Source: CAZGXI01 sp964529715 (GTDB lineage Bacteria > Chloroflexota > Anaerolineae > Aggregatilineales > Ch27). From it: 56,220 nucleotides of DNA. Below the pieces are notes generated by a model. It made no database searches, was not told the DNA's origin, and saw only the letters and a list, made by a program, of their open reading frames with translations. Each line of letters starts with the position of its first letter. Within the stretch, counting starts at the first letter, position 1. A program made the translations under genes and the position numbers. Positions 32,128 to 41,051 of this stretch are shown here, piece after piece. Location: NCBI GenBank assembly GCA_964529715.1, contig CAZGXI010000035.1:1-56220 (forward strand), in the 5' to 3' direction.

Positions 32128-32323
32128 CCGGCCTGTTCGCCTGAACCGTCAAGCATCTATATCTTTATCGTCGGGTAAAAGCGCATCCTCGCGCTGTTAC
32201 CGCTTATGTTGGTATTACCTGTTGTTCGCCGTGTCCCTCAGCCAGCCCTGCCGCCACCAGTGGCAGGGGCCGCCCAACACAGCCTCAAAAGAACATTGAA
32301 GCAGTGAAAAAGAGGAGATTGCC

Positions 32324-33409
32324 ATGTTTCGTCAACGACGTTTCGCCCTTGTTATCGTCTCTGCCCTGCTGACACTGGCCCTCTTGAGCGGCGTACTGGT
32401 CGTGACCGGCCAGGAGCAAAGCACCCTGCAACTGGTCCGCGACCGGGGCCGCTTGATCTGCGGCGTGAACCAGGAACTCCTGGGTTTTGGCTATCTGGAC
32501 CCCAATACCAGCGAGATTACCGGCTTCGACATCGACTTTTGCCGCGCCTACGCCGCCGCTATCTTCGGGGAAGCCAGCGCCGCAACGCTGGAACTGAACC
32601 CGGTCAGCACGCAGAACCGTCTGACGGCGCTGGCCGCCGGCGAGATCGACGTGTTGGTGCGCAACACCACCTGGACGCTGACCCGCGACACCGAGAACGC
32701 GCTGGACTTCGGCCCGACCAACTTCTACGACGGGCAAACGCTGATGGTCCGCGTGGGCGAGGGCCTAGAGGATAACTGGGACGCGCTCAACGGTGTGACC
32801 ATCTGCTCGACGGCAGGCACCACGACCGAGAAGAACATCACCGACGCGATGAACGCGCACGGCCTGCAATTTGAACTGCTGACCTTCGAGGGCACGGCAG
32901 ACACGATGATCGCCTTCGTGGATGGCCGCTGCGACGTGGAGACCTCCGACCGCTCGCAGTTGGTCGCCTTGCGCGCCGGGCAGGCCGACCCTGCCGCTTA
33001 CTACATCTGGCAGGAGAACATCTCTAAAGAACCACTCGGCCCGGCCTATCGCCAGGGCGACAACCAGTGGGGCGACATCATCAACTGGACGACTTACGGC
33101 CTGATTCAGGCTGAGGAATTTGGCATCACCCAGGCCAACATCGACCAATTCCTGCGCGCCGAGGGCGAAACTGACGAGGCCTACAGCGCTCGCGTCGGCC
33201 CGGCCATCGCGCGCTTCGTGGACGCAACCCTGGGCATAGGCGGCAAGCTCGGCCTGGATAACGATTTCATGGTGAACGTGATCCGCGCCGTGGGCAACTA
33301 CGGCGAGATCTTCGAGCGTCACCTGGGCGCGGACGGCCTGGGGATGGAGCGCGGCTACAATGCGCTGTGGAGCGCCGGCGGCCTCCAGTACGCCCCGGCC
33401 TGGCGGTGA
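32324..33409 (+). CDS. aapJ: General L-amino acid ABC transporter, substrate-binding protein
   Basis: The 361-residue exported protein opens with a signal peptide (MFRQRRFALVIVSALLTLAL, cleavage near residue 30). The mature part is an AapJ-type extracytoplasmic binding protein: GRLICGVNQELLGFGYLD, ITGFDIDFCRAYAAAIFG, RLTALAAGEIDVLVRNTTWT, FVDGRCDVETSDRSQL and GYNALWSAGGLQYAPAWR. It delivers broad-range L-amino acids to the AapQM permease. AGAGGAG precedes ATG 32324. It heads a four-gene operon ordered J-Q-M-P as in Rhizobium. Confidence 0.94.
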   Translation: MFRQRRFALVIVSALLTLALLSGVLVVTGQEQSTLQLVRDRGRLICGVNQELLGFGYLDPNTSEITGFDIDFCRAYAAAIFGEASAATLELNPVSTQNRLTALAAGEIDVLVRNTTWTLTRDTENALDFGPTNFYDGQTLMVRVGEGLEDNWDALNGVTICSTAGTTTEKNITDAMNAHGLQFELLTFEGTADTMIAFVDGRCDVETSDRSQLVALRAGQADPAAYYIWQENISKEPLGPAYRQGDNQWGDIINWTTYGLIQAEEFGITQANIDQFLRAEGETDEAYSARVGPAIARFVDATLGIGGKLGLDNDFMVNVIRAVGNYGEIFERHLGADGLGMERGYNALWSAGGLQYAPAWR

Positions 33410-33496
33410 TTTTGTCTCTGCGTTAATCTGCGTAGGGGCGACATACGTGTCGCCCCTACAGAAAATCCTTTTGACCGTTGGAGAAGGCACGCGCCT

Positions 33497-34720
33497 ATGG
33501 CCGAACGCCAGCGAACCTTCGACGCAGCCGCACACCAGCCCGTCCCCTTGTGGCGCGACATCCGGGTGATCCAGATGGCCGCGCAGTTCCTTTTCGCCCT
33601 GGTCACGATCCTGGTCCTGCTGGCCCTGGCGAACAACGTCCTCACGGCGCTGAACGCCATCGGGCAGCGTCCCAGCCTGGATTTCTGGCAGGCCCCCGCC
33701 GGATTCGACTTTTTGGAAGGGCCGGGCGTGCGCTCGACCGATACCACCATCCGTGCCTTCGTCGTCGGCATCATTAACACCCTGCGCGCCGTGCTCGTCG
33801 GCCTGGTCGCCGCGACCGTGCTGGGCGTGCTGGTCGGGATCGCGCTGCTCTCTCCCAACTGGCTGCTGCGCAACATCACGGTCGGCTACGTGGAAATCTT
33901 CCGCAACACGCCGCTGCTGGTGCAGTTGATCTTTTTCTACCAGGGCGTCTTTCGGCTGCTGCCGCAGATTCAGGACGCGATGGTGCTGCCCGGCCCGGTG
34001 TACCTGAGCAATCGTGGGCTGGTCATCCCGGCGCTTGTTCCGACGGAATCCCTTCCACTCTGGCTGCTGTGTGTGGCGCTGGGGGTGGTGGTGGGCGGCT
34101 GGGTATTCTATGCGCGGAGCCGCTACGAACGCGAAACCGGGCAGCCAGGCCACCAGATCGTGCTGGCCCTGCTGATCGTGATCGGTGTTGCCGTTCTGAG
34201 TTACGGGCTGCTGGTTCCGTTTCCGCTGACGACCAACCTGCCGCAGCCGACCCTGTTCGAGCGCCCCGACGGCGTGACGGTCATCCGGCGCATCGAGGGC
34301 GGCGAGATGATCTCGCCGGAGTACGCGGCGCTGGTGATCGGACTGGTGCTCTACACGGCGGCCTTCATCGGCGAGATCGTGCGGGCAGGTATCCAGGCGG
34401 TGCCTTACGGCCAGATCGAGGCGGCGCGCGCGGTGGGCCTCACTTACGGCCAGACGCTGCGCCTGGTTGTGCTGCCACAGGCGCTGCGCGTGATTATCCC
34501 GCCGCTGGGCAACCAGTACCTCAACCTTGCCAAGAACTCCAGCTTGGCGACGGCCATCGCCTACGCTGACGTGTTCCAGATTTCCAAGACGCTGATGAAC
34601 CAGACCGGGCAGGTGGTGACGCTCTTCGCCTCGGTGATGGGCGTCTATCTGGCGATGAGCCTGACCATTTCCGCCATCATGAACTGGCTCAACGCGCGGC
34701 TGAAGCTGAAGGAGCGGTGA
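33497..34720 (+). CDS. aapQ: General L-amino acid ABC transporter, permease AapQ
   Basis: The 407-residue inner-membrane permease has a long N-terminal segment and a first helix (about 25-50), then the HisM-type core. The EAA loop is AGIQAVPYGQIEAARAVGLT. RNTPLLVQLIFFYQG and a long central insertion before GGEMISPEYAALVIGLVLYT are both characteristic of AapQ/BztB permeases. The C-terminus keeps the LGNQYLNLAKNSSLATAIAY block. It pairs with AapM, whose gene begins one base after its stop. Confidence 0.93.
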   Translation: MAERQRTFDAAAHQPVPLWRDIRVIQMAAQFLFALVTILVLLALANNVLTALNAIGQRPSLDFWQAPAGFDFLEGPGVRSTDTTIRAFVVGIINTLRAVLVGLVAATVLGVLVGIALLSPNWLLRNITVGYVEIFRNTPLLVQLIFFYQGVFRLLPQIQDAMVLPGPVYLSNRGLVIPALVPTESLPLWLLCVALGVVVGGWVFYARSRYERETGQPGHQIVLALLIVIGVAVLSYGLLVPFPLTTNLPQPTLFERPDGVTVIRRIEGGEMISPEYAALVIGLVLYTAAFIGEIVRAGIQAVPYGQIEAARAVGLTYGQTLRLVVLPQALRVIIPPLGNQYLNLAKNSSLATAIAYADVFQISKTLMNQTGQVVTLFASVMGVYLAMSLTISAIMNWLNARLKLKER

Positions 34721-34721
34721 C

Positions 34722-36569
34722 GTGGCGACGCCGGATTATTTTGTCGAAACCGCTCCGCCGCCGACGCGCAAGCCACCCATCGTGCAGACGGGCGTCCTCG
34801 GCTGGCTACGCGCCAACCTGTTCAGTTCGTGGTGGAACAGCCTGCTGACCGTCGTCTCGCTGCTGTTTCTGACCTGGGCGCTGACCTCGTTTTTCCAGTG
34901 GGCCACGCAGCAGGCCAATTGGGCCGTGATCACCAATAACCTGCACCTGTTCGCGCTGGGCCGCTACCCGCAGGACCAGGCGTGGCGTCCGCTGGTGGCG
35001 ACGGCGGCGCTGCTGTTCCTGATCGGCGTGACGTGGCGGCTGTGGGGGCGCGCGGCGTGGGGTGTTGTGATCGCCGTGATCGTGGCCATCGGGTTGGTAT
35101 TCCTGTTCCCGGCGATAGCAGCGAATCTGCCGGTGCCGAACACCTATATCCTGATCGGTGGGCCAAACCAAGAGCCGCTTCCGGCGCTGGCTTATGTGGC
35201 CGAGGCAGGCGAAACGATCACGCTTACCCTTCAGCCGACCGATTTCACCGCCCCTGGCCCGGCGGGATTCATGGATACCAATTCGCTCACCGTGTACGGC
35301 CTGGGTCGGCAAAACGCTCGCGCCGCGCAGCGCGCCGCCGAACAGGCTATCGCTGCTGGGGAAGAAGCGCCGCCCGCGCCGGAACCCGATCTGGCGGCGA
35401 CGGTTGTCATCCTCGACGCTGCTGGGGAGCCGTTGGCGACGCTATCTGCCGGCCCAGAAGCCGTATCGCAGTCAATGGCGTTCACCTTCCCCGCGACGGG
35501 CTGGTATATGATTGTGCCGGAAGGCGCCGGTACGGTCGGCGGCTGGTGGCTGGAGATTTCCGCCGTCACGCCGTTGGCGACGGCCAGCACGCTTGTGGCG
35601 GAGCGCGAGGCGCGGGTCGGCCCGCCGCCGGAACTGGACGGTCGGCGCGTCCGCGTGATGGACATCACGCTGCTGGGCTTCCAGGGGCTAGAAACGTTCA
35701 GCGATTTCGTCAAGCTGCACCTAGGGCCGTTCTCGGCTGCGCTGCGCGATGTGCTGCTGCTGTCCGTCATTGTCACGGCGGCGGGCTACGGGCTGGGCGC
35801 GCTGATCCGGCGGTGGCCCTGGGCCAGGCGCACCGTGTTGATCGCGTGGCTGGTTTCGCCGGTGTTTATGTTCCTGCTGATCCGGGGGTTGGCAGGCGTG
35901 CCCGTCGCGCCGGTGGTAGAACTGGAGCGGTGGGGCGGGCTGCTGCTAACCATGATCCTGACTGTCGTGGGCATTGCCGCCGCTTTCCCTATCGGCGTGC
36001 TGTTGGCGTTGGGCCGTCGCAGTGAGCTGCCGGTGGTGCGCATCTTCTGCACGCTGTTTATCGAACTGGTGCGCGGCGTGCCGCTGGTGACGGTGCTCTT
36101 TATGGCGTCGCTGCTCGTGCCGCTGTTGGAGCCGCGTCTTTCGGGAGTCGATAACGTGGTGCGTGCCCTGTTCGGCATCACGTTCTTCAGCGCGGCCTAC
36201 CTGGCCGAGATCGTGCGCGGTGGGTTGCAGGCGATCCCCTATGGGCAAGTCGAGGCGGCGCGCGCGCTGGGAATGCCTGGCTGGCAGATCACGCTGCTGA
36301 TCACGCTGCCGCAGGCATTACGGATCGTCATCCCGGCGATCATGGGCCAGTTCGTCAGCGTGTTCAAGGATACGTCGTTGGTGGCGATCATCGGCCTGAT
36401 CGACCTGCTGGGCATCTCCCGCACGGTGATTCAGCAGGCTGAATATATCGGGCTGCAACGGGAGTCGCTGCTGTTCATTTCGGTCATTTATTTCGTGTTA
36501 AGCTACCTGATGTCATGGGTCAGCCGCCGCCTGGAACGGACCGGCAGCGGCGCGGCGCGGCGGATGTAA
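34722..36569 (+). CDS. aapM: General L-amino acid ABC transporter, permease AapM with a large inserted domain
   Basis: The 615-residue permease is far longer than usual AapM/BztC proteins (about 380-440). Residues 1-140 hold an N-terminal stretch and about four helices. Residues 145-315 form a non-hydrophobic, beta-rich segment (YVAEAGETITLTLQPTDF, ATVVILDAAGEPLATLSA, FTFPATGWYMIVPEGAG) resembling a PPC-type beta sandwich, predicted outside the membrane. The standard permease core follows, with RGVPLVTVLFMASLLVPLLE, the EAA loop GGLQAIPYGQVEAARALGMP and FKDTSLVAIIGLIDLLG. GTG 34722 is preceded by AAGGAG inside aapQ. The insertion could bind substrate or the binding protein; this is inference. 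Confidence 0.9.
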   Translation: MATPDYFVETAPPPTRKPPIVQTGVLGWLRANLFSSWWNSLLTVVSLLFLTWALTSFFQWATQQANWAVITNNLHLFALGRYPQDQAWRPLVATAALLFLIGVTWRLWGRAAWGVVIAVIVAIGLVFLFPAIAANLPVPNTYILIGGPNQEPLPALAYVAEAGETITLTLQPTDFTAPGPAGFMDTNSLTVYGLGRQNARAAQRAAEQAIAAGEEAPPAPEPDLAATVVILDAAGEPLATLSAGPEAVSQSMAFTFPATGWYMIVPEGAGTVGGWWLEISAVTPLATASTLVAEREARVGPPPELDGRRVRVMDITLLGFQGLETFSDFVKLHLGPFSAALRDVLLLSVIVTAAGYGLGALIRRWPWARRTVLIAWLVSPVFMFLLIRGLAGVPVAPVVELERWGGLLLTMILTVVGIAAAFPIGVLLALGRRSELPVVRIFCTLFIELVRGVPLVTVLFMASLLVPLLEPRLSGVDNVVRALFGITFFSAAYLAEIVRGGLQAIPYGQVEAARALGMPGWQITLLITLPQALRIVIPAIMGQFVSVFKDTSLVAIIGLIDLLGISRTVIQQAEYIGLQRESLLFISVIYFVLSYLMSWVSRRLERTGSGAARRM

Positions 36570-36591
36570 TAAAATCGAGGGGGAGGGCACG

Positions 36592-37356
36592 ATGACAGAC
36601 AGCCACAGCGGGCGACAGTTCAAGGATGAGCCGATTATCGTCTGTGAGAAAGTGAACAAGTGGTTCGGCGACTTTCACGTTCTCAAGGATGTGTCGGTGC
36701 AGATTTACCCGCAGGAGGTGGTCGTCATTATCGGTCCGTCGGGGTCAGGCAAATCGACCTTTATCCGCTGCATCAACCGCCTGGAAGAGCACCAGGAAGG
36801 CACAATCATGGTGGATGGCATGGAGATGGGCCGCGACATCCGCAATGTGGCTGCCATCCGCCGCGAGATCGGCATGGTGTTCCAGCAGTTTAACCTGTTC
36901 CCGCACCTGACCGCGCTGGAGAACATCACCCTGGCGCAGCGGTGGGTGCGCCGCCGCCCCAAAGAGGAAGCCGAAGCCCGCGCCCTACAATTACTGGAAC
37001 GGGTAGGCATCCCGGAGCAGGCGAACAAGTATCCCTTGCAGCTTTCCGGTGGGCAGCAGCAGCGCGTCGCCATCGCGCGCGCCCTGGCGATGGACCCCAA
37101 GATCATGCTCTTCGACGAACCGACCAGTGCGCTCGACCCGGAGATGATCAAAGAAGTGCTGGACGTGATGAAAGAACTGGCCCGCAGCGGCATGACCATG
37201 CTCGTCGTGACGCACGAGATGGGCTTCGCCCGCGAAGTGGCCGACCGCGTGCTGTTCTTCGACGGTGGGCGCATTGTGGAAACGGGCACGCCGGAGCACT
37301 TCTTCACCAACCCGCAGCACGAGCGCACCAAACTGTTCCTGGGTCAGATTTTGTAG
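36592..37356 (+). CDS. aapP: General L-amino acid ABC transporter, ATP-binding protein
   Basis: The 254-residue ATPase has Walker A GPSGSGKST, Q-loop FQQFNLFPHLTALEN, signature LSGGQQQRVAIARAL, Walker B IMLFDEPTSALDPE and switch His in VVTHEMGFA. It is closest to GlnQ/HisP/AapP polar amino acid ATPases. GGGGGAGGG precedes ATG 36592. It is the last gene of the aap operon and ends nine bases from the convergent livF gene. Confidence 0.95.
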   Translation: MTDSHSGRQFKDEPIIVCEKVNKWFGDFHVLKDVSVQIYPQEVVVIIGPSGSGKSTFIRCINRLEEHQEGTIMVDGMEMGRDIRNVAAIRREIGMVFQQFNLFPHLTALENITLAQRWVRRRPKEEAEARALQLLERVGIPEQANKYPLQLSGGQQQRVAIARALAMDPKIMLFDEPTSALDPEMIKEVLDVMKELARSGMTMLVVTHEMGFAREVADRVLFFDGGRIVETGTPEHFFTNPQHERTKLFLGQIL

Positions 37357-37365
37357 CCTCGCCGG

Positions 37366-38082
37366 TTAACTCTCGCCCAGGTACGCCCTGCGCACCATCT
37401 CGTTGTTCTGCAGTGCACGGGCGTTGTCGGCCAGGATAATCGAACCGGTTTGCAGCACATAGCCGCGATTGGCCACCGCCAGGGCCATGTGGGCGTTCTG
37501 CTCCACCAGCAGAATTGTTGTGCCCTGCTCCTGATTGAGCAGCCGGATAATGTTGAAGATGTCCTGCACCAGCAGCGGGGCCAGGCCCATACTCGGCTCG
37601 TCCAGCAACAGGATGCGCGGACGGCCCATCAGGGCGCGGCCCATCGCCAGCATCTGCTGCTCCCCGCCGGAGAGCGTGCCACCGAGCTGTTTTTCACGCT
37701 CCTTGAGGCGTGGAAAGGTTTGGAACACGAATTCCATGTCGCGGGCGATGCCGTCAGCGTCACTGCGGGCGTAAGCACCCATTTCCAGGTTTTCGCGCAC
37801 GGTCAGCCGCGTGAAGATTTTGCGTCCCTCCGGCGACTGGCCCACGCCCAGCGCGACGATCTCATGTGGACGGGTATGCGTGATGTCGCGCCCATCCAGC
37901 ACGATCTGGCCCTGCGCGGCGGGGGTGATGCCGCAGATGGTGTTGAGCGTGGTGCTCTTGCCCGCGCCATTGCCGCCGATCAGGGTGACGATCTCGCCCT
38001 GATCCACGTCGAGCGAAATGCCCTTGAGGGCGTGAATCTTGCCGTAGTAGGTGTGAACGTCTCTGACTTCCAACAGGGCCAT
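37366..38082 (-). CDS. livF: Branched-chain amino acid ABC transporter, ATPase LivF
   Basis: The 238-residue ATPase has Walker A GGNGAGKST, LSGGEQQMLAMGRALMGRP, Walker B ILLLDEPSMGLAP and the LivF C-terminus VLQTGSIILADNARALQNNE followed by MVRRAYLGES. It starts five bases after livG and is the last gene of the livJHMGF-ordered locus. Confidence 0.95.
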   Translation of the reverse strand: MALLEVRDVHTYYGKIHALKGISLDVDQGEIVTLIGGNGAGKSTTLNTICGITPAAQGQIVLDGRDITHTRPHEIVALGVGQSPEGRKIFTRLTVRENLEMGAYARSDADGIARDMEFVFQTFPRLKEREKQLGGTLSGGEQQMLAMGRALMGRPRILLLDEPSMGLAPLLVQDIFNIIRLLNQEQGTTILLVEQNAHMALAVANRGYVLQTGSIILADNARALQNNEMVRRAYLGES

Positions 38083-38087
38083 CGCGT

Positions 38088-38915
38088 CTATCCTCCTGCC
38101 GCCGCAGGTTCAGCCTGGGCCGCGCTTTCACCATCCCCGGCCACCGTGCCCAGATAGGCGGCAATCACACGCGGATCGCGCTGGACCTCGGCGGGCGTGC
38201 CTTCACTGATCTTCACGCCGTAGTCCAACACACTCACCTGGTCAGAGATATTCATGACCACTTTCATATCGTGCTCGATCAGGAAAATGGTGAGACCGCG
38301 CTCGTCGCGCAGGCGGCGGATGAAATTCATCAGGTCTTCGGTCTCCTGGGGATTCATGCCTGCCGTCGGCTCGTCCAACAACAGCAGTTGCGGCTGACTG
38401 GCTAACGCCCGCCCGATCTCCAGGCGGCGCTGCGAGCCGTAGGGCAGGTTGGCTGCCAACACATCGCCCAGCCCACCCAGGCCGATGAACTCCAACATGC
38501 GCACTGCCTGCGCCAGGGCGCGCTGCTCTTCCTCACGGGTCGTCGGCGTGCTGATGACCGCGCCGATGGCCGACGACTTGAGGCGCGGGTGCATCCCCAC
38601 CAACAGGTTTTCCAGCACGGTCATCTGGGCAAACAGGCGGATGTTCTGGTAGGTACGGGAGATTCCCAGATGCGCGATCTGGTCCGGGCGCAGGCGGGTG
38701 ATGTCGTGGCCTGCAAAGAGGATCGTGCCCTCTTCGGGTTTATAGAATCCGGTCACGCAGTTGAAGAAGGTCGTCTTACCGGCGCCGTTCGGCCCGATCA
38801 GACTGGCAATCGTTTGCCGTCGGATGTGCAGGTCTACCGCGCTGACGGCGGTTAACCCGCCGAAACGCTTGGTGACGCCGCGCGCCTCCAGGATCAGGTC
38901 GTCATGGTGCGTCAT
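38088..38915 (-). CDS. livG: Branched-chain amino acid ABC transporter, ATPase LivG
   Basis: The 275-residue ATPase has TKRFGGLTAVSAVDLHI, Walker A GPNGAGKTT followed by FFNCVTGFYKPEEGTI, the LivG-type signature LPYGSQRRLEIGRAL, Walker B LLLLDEPTAGMNPQE and VLDYGVKISEGTP. It overlaps the end of livM by four bases (ATGA). Confidence 0.95.
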   Translation of the reverse strand: MTHHDDLILEARGVTKRFGGLTAVSAVDLHIRRQTIASLIGPNGAGKTTFFNCVTGFYKPEEGTILFAGHDITRLRPDQIAHLGISRTYQNIRLFAQMTVLENLLVGMHPRLKSSAIGAVISTPTTREEEQRALAQAVRMLEFIGLGGLGDVLAANLPYGSQRRLEIGRALASQPQLLLLDEPTAGMNPQETEDLMNFIRRLRDERGLTIFLIEHDMKVVMNISDQVSVLDYGVKISEGTPAEVQRDPRVIAAYLGTVAGDGESAAQAEPAAAGG

Positions 38916-41047
38916 GCCTTCACTCCTTCCTGGGCCAGCGCCTTCTCGGCCTGTTCTTCCAGGCGCGGTGTCGCCGGCGGGATAATCCCGCTCGGACGCA
39001 GCAACATCGTTACCACCAAAAGCGCGCCAAACATCAGCAGACGGTACTCCTGGAACTCGCGCAGCGCCTCCGGCAGACCGAAGATCACCAGCGCGCCGAC
39101 AAACACGCCCGGAATGCTGCCCAGCCCGCCGATAATGATCAGGCTGAGCACGTTGATCGAGATCAGCAGCGTGAAGCTGTTGGGGAAGATCGAGCGCAGA
39201 TAGGAGGCGAAGATCGCACCGCCCACACCACAGAAAGCCGTGCCGATGCCCATCGCCAGCAACTTGGTGCGCACCAGATTGACCCCCATCGCCTGGGCGA
39301 CATCTTCATCCTCACGGATGGCCCGCCAAGCGCGCCCCAGGCGCGAATTCGCCAGGCGGTACGAGACGAACAGGGTCACCAGGATGCCGATCAGGATGAT
39401 GTAGTAGACCTGGTTCGGGGCGGTCAGGTGATGCGGAGTGCGCAGGAATTCTCCTAGCGGCCCCAGCGCGTTGAGCGTCTCCGGCGCTGCGCCTGCGAAC
39501 AGGCCGCTTAGGTCAATCGATACCGGCGGGATGTTCGCCACGCCTTGCGCGCCGCCCAGGTAGGGCTTGAACGTATCCGAGAGCGTAACCAGGCGGATGA
39601 TCTCGCCGAAGCCCAGCGTGACAATCGCCAGGTAGTCGCCGCGCAGCCGCAGCACAGGCACACCCAGCAACACCCCCGACAGGCCGGTGACCACAATCGC
39701 CACCAGCCAGCCCACCCAGAAGGTCGTCACGCCGGTGCAGACGGTGGCGATGTCTTGCGCGGGAATGCTGGCCGGGGAAATGCCGCCGCAGGTCAGAAGG
39801 TTCGGCGTGGTGACGATGCCCGACGTGTACGCGCCGATGGCGAAGAACGCCGCGAAGCCCAGATTGAGCAGCCCGGTGAAGCCGACGACGATGTTTAGCC
39901 CCAAGCCCATCATCACATACAGCCCCACCAGGTCGATCACGTTATTGATATAGTTGGACAGCAGTTGGGGGATCAACAGCACGAACACCAGCCCCGCCAG
40001 CGTGATGATCGTCTGGCTGACGCGCCGCTCGGCGGGTTTGAGGTTTTCATAAGACTGGCTGGCCTGGGTGGCGGTGCGCGTCATCAGCAAACGGGCCGCG
40101 ATCAGGATGACCAGGCTCGCTAACGCCACCGGGACAGTCATTCTCCCGGCGCTGTTCAGCACGCCCAGCGCCAACAGCGCAGCCACGATCACCACGCCGC
40201 CCGTGTGTGTCCCACCGGTCGTCGCGCTAAACGCGCCGCCGGTCACGCCGAGGGCTGCGCCGACCAGCGCCAGCAGGACGATGATCCCCGCCGCGCCCTT
40301 CCCGGCGACGAACGAATGCAGGATCGGCGGTAGCGGGCCGCCGAACGCCTGCGGCGCTCCCGAACCATCCACCCCGCCCGCGATCAGCGCCAGCGCCAGG
40401 ATCAGGCCCAGGGCCGCGCCGACCGCCGCCGCGATCAGCAGGCGCGTTTGCAGGCGGTCGTGGCTGCGCCACAACGCTACGCCATAACCGACGGCGATCA
40501 GGCCGGTGATTAACAGGGCGTCCGGCAGGGCGATGATCGTGTTGATCTGGTCCTGCAACATGCCGATCACCACGATCATCAGCGCGGCGTACAGGCCGAT
40601 GTCGCGCGGTTTCGGCGGCAGTAAGCGCCCCAGCCCGCCCAGTCCGCCCAGGATCACCCCGGCAACGATCAGGATCAGCAACCCGATAGCGAGCGATTCC
40701 TGCCCGGACGCCAGCACCGTCGCCAGTTCCGGCGTGACGTTGACGAACACGTAGCGCACATCGAACTGCGACGCGACCAGGGCCAGCCCGGCCAGGATCA
40801 GCGCGACGACACCCCCGGCCAGCGCGCCGTGAACACCCAACCCCGCCGGGTCGCTTTTCCCGGACTGTCCAGCGGCGACGTATCCCGTCGCCAGGAACAC
40901 GCTGACCAACATGATCGTGCTCAGCGTCAGGACATCTGCCACGATGTAGCGCGTGGAGAACACGTTGAGCATCCCGATCATGGCGACGAACAACATGACC
41001 AGGCCGATATACAGACCGGTTTGCAGGGATTTGCTGGAGATGTTCAT
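38912..41047 (-). CDS. livM: Branched-chain amino acid ABC transporter, permease LivM with an extra membrane region
   Basis: The 711-residue permease is much longer than typical LivM (300-450). The C-terminal half (about residue 360 on) is canonical: YVMMGLGLNIVVGFTGLLNL, GFAAFFAIGAYTSGIV, VLRLRGDYLAIVTLGFGEII, AWRAIREDEDVAQAMGVN and INVLSLIIIGGLGSIPGVFV. The N-terminal 350 residues add about nine or ten hydrophobic helices joined by short loops (for example LYAALMIVVIGMLQDQINTI and VIVAALLALGVLNSAGRM) that I do not recognise as LivM sequence. The start, four bases after livH, is well placed, so the extension belongs to the same gene. Its role is unknown. Confidence 0.9.
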   Translation of the reverse strand: MNISSKSLQTGLYIGLVMLFVAMIGMLNVFSTRYIVADVLTLSTIMLVSVFLATGYVAAGQSGKSDPAGLGVHGALAGGVVALILAGLALVASQFDVRYVFVNVTPELATVLASGQESLAIGLLILIVAGVILGGLGGLGRLLPPKPRDIGLYAALMIVVIGMLQDQINTIIALPDALLITGLIAVGYGVALWRSHDRLQTRLLIAAAVGAALGLILALALIAGGVDGSGAPQAFGGPLPPILHSFVAGKGAAGIIVLLALVGAALGVTGGAFSATTGGTHTGGVVIVAALLALGVLNSAGRMTVPVALASLVILIAARLLMTRTATQASQSYENLKPAERRVSQTIITLAGLVFVLLIPQLLSNYINNVIDLVGLYVMMGLGLNIVVGFTGLLNLGFAAFFAIGAYTSGIVTTPNLLTCGGISPASIPAQDIATVCTGVTTFWVGWLVAIVVTGLSGVLLGVPVLRLRGDYLAIVTLGFGEIIRLVTLSDTFKPYLGGAQGVANIPPVSIDLSGLFAGAAPETLNALGPLGEFLRTPHHLTAPNQVYYIILIGILVTLFVSYRLANSRLGRAWRAIREDEDVAQAMGVNLVRTKLLAMGIGTAFCGVGGAIFASYLRSIFPNSFTLLISINVLSLIIIGGLGSIPGVFVGALVIFGLPEALREFQEYRLLMFGALLVVTMLLRPSGIIPPATPRLEEQAEKALAQEGVKA

Positions 41048-41051
41048 CGCG

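Noticed and set aside
32246..32268. Terminator or riboswitch in the aapJ leader
   Set aside because: A 7-bp hairpin exists, but there is no T-run and no conserved riboswitch pattern that I recognise. It is mentioned only within the promoter entry.
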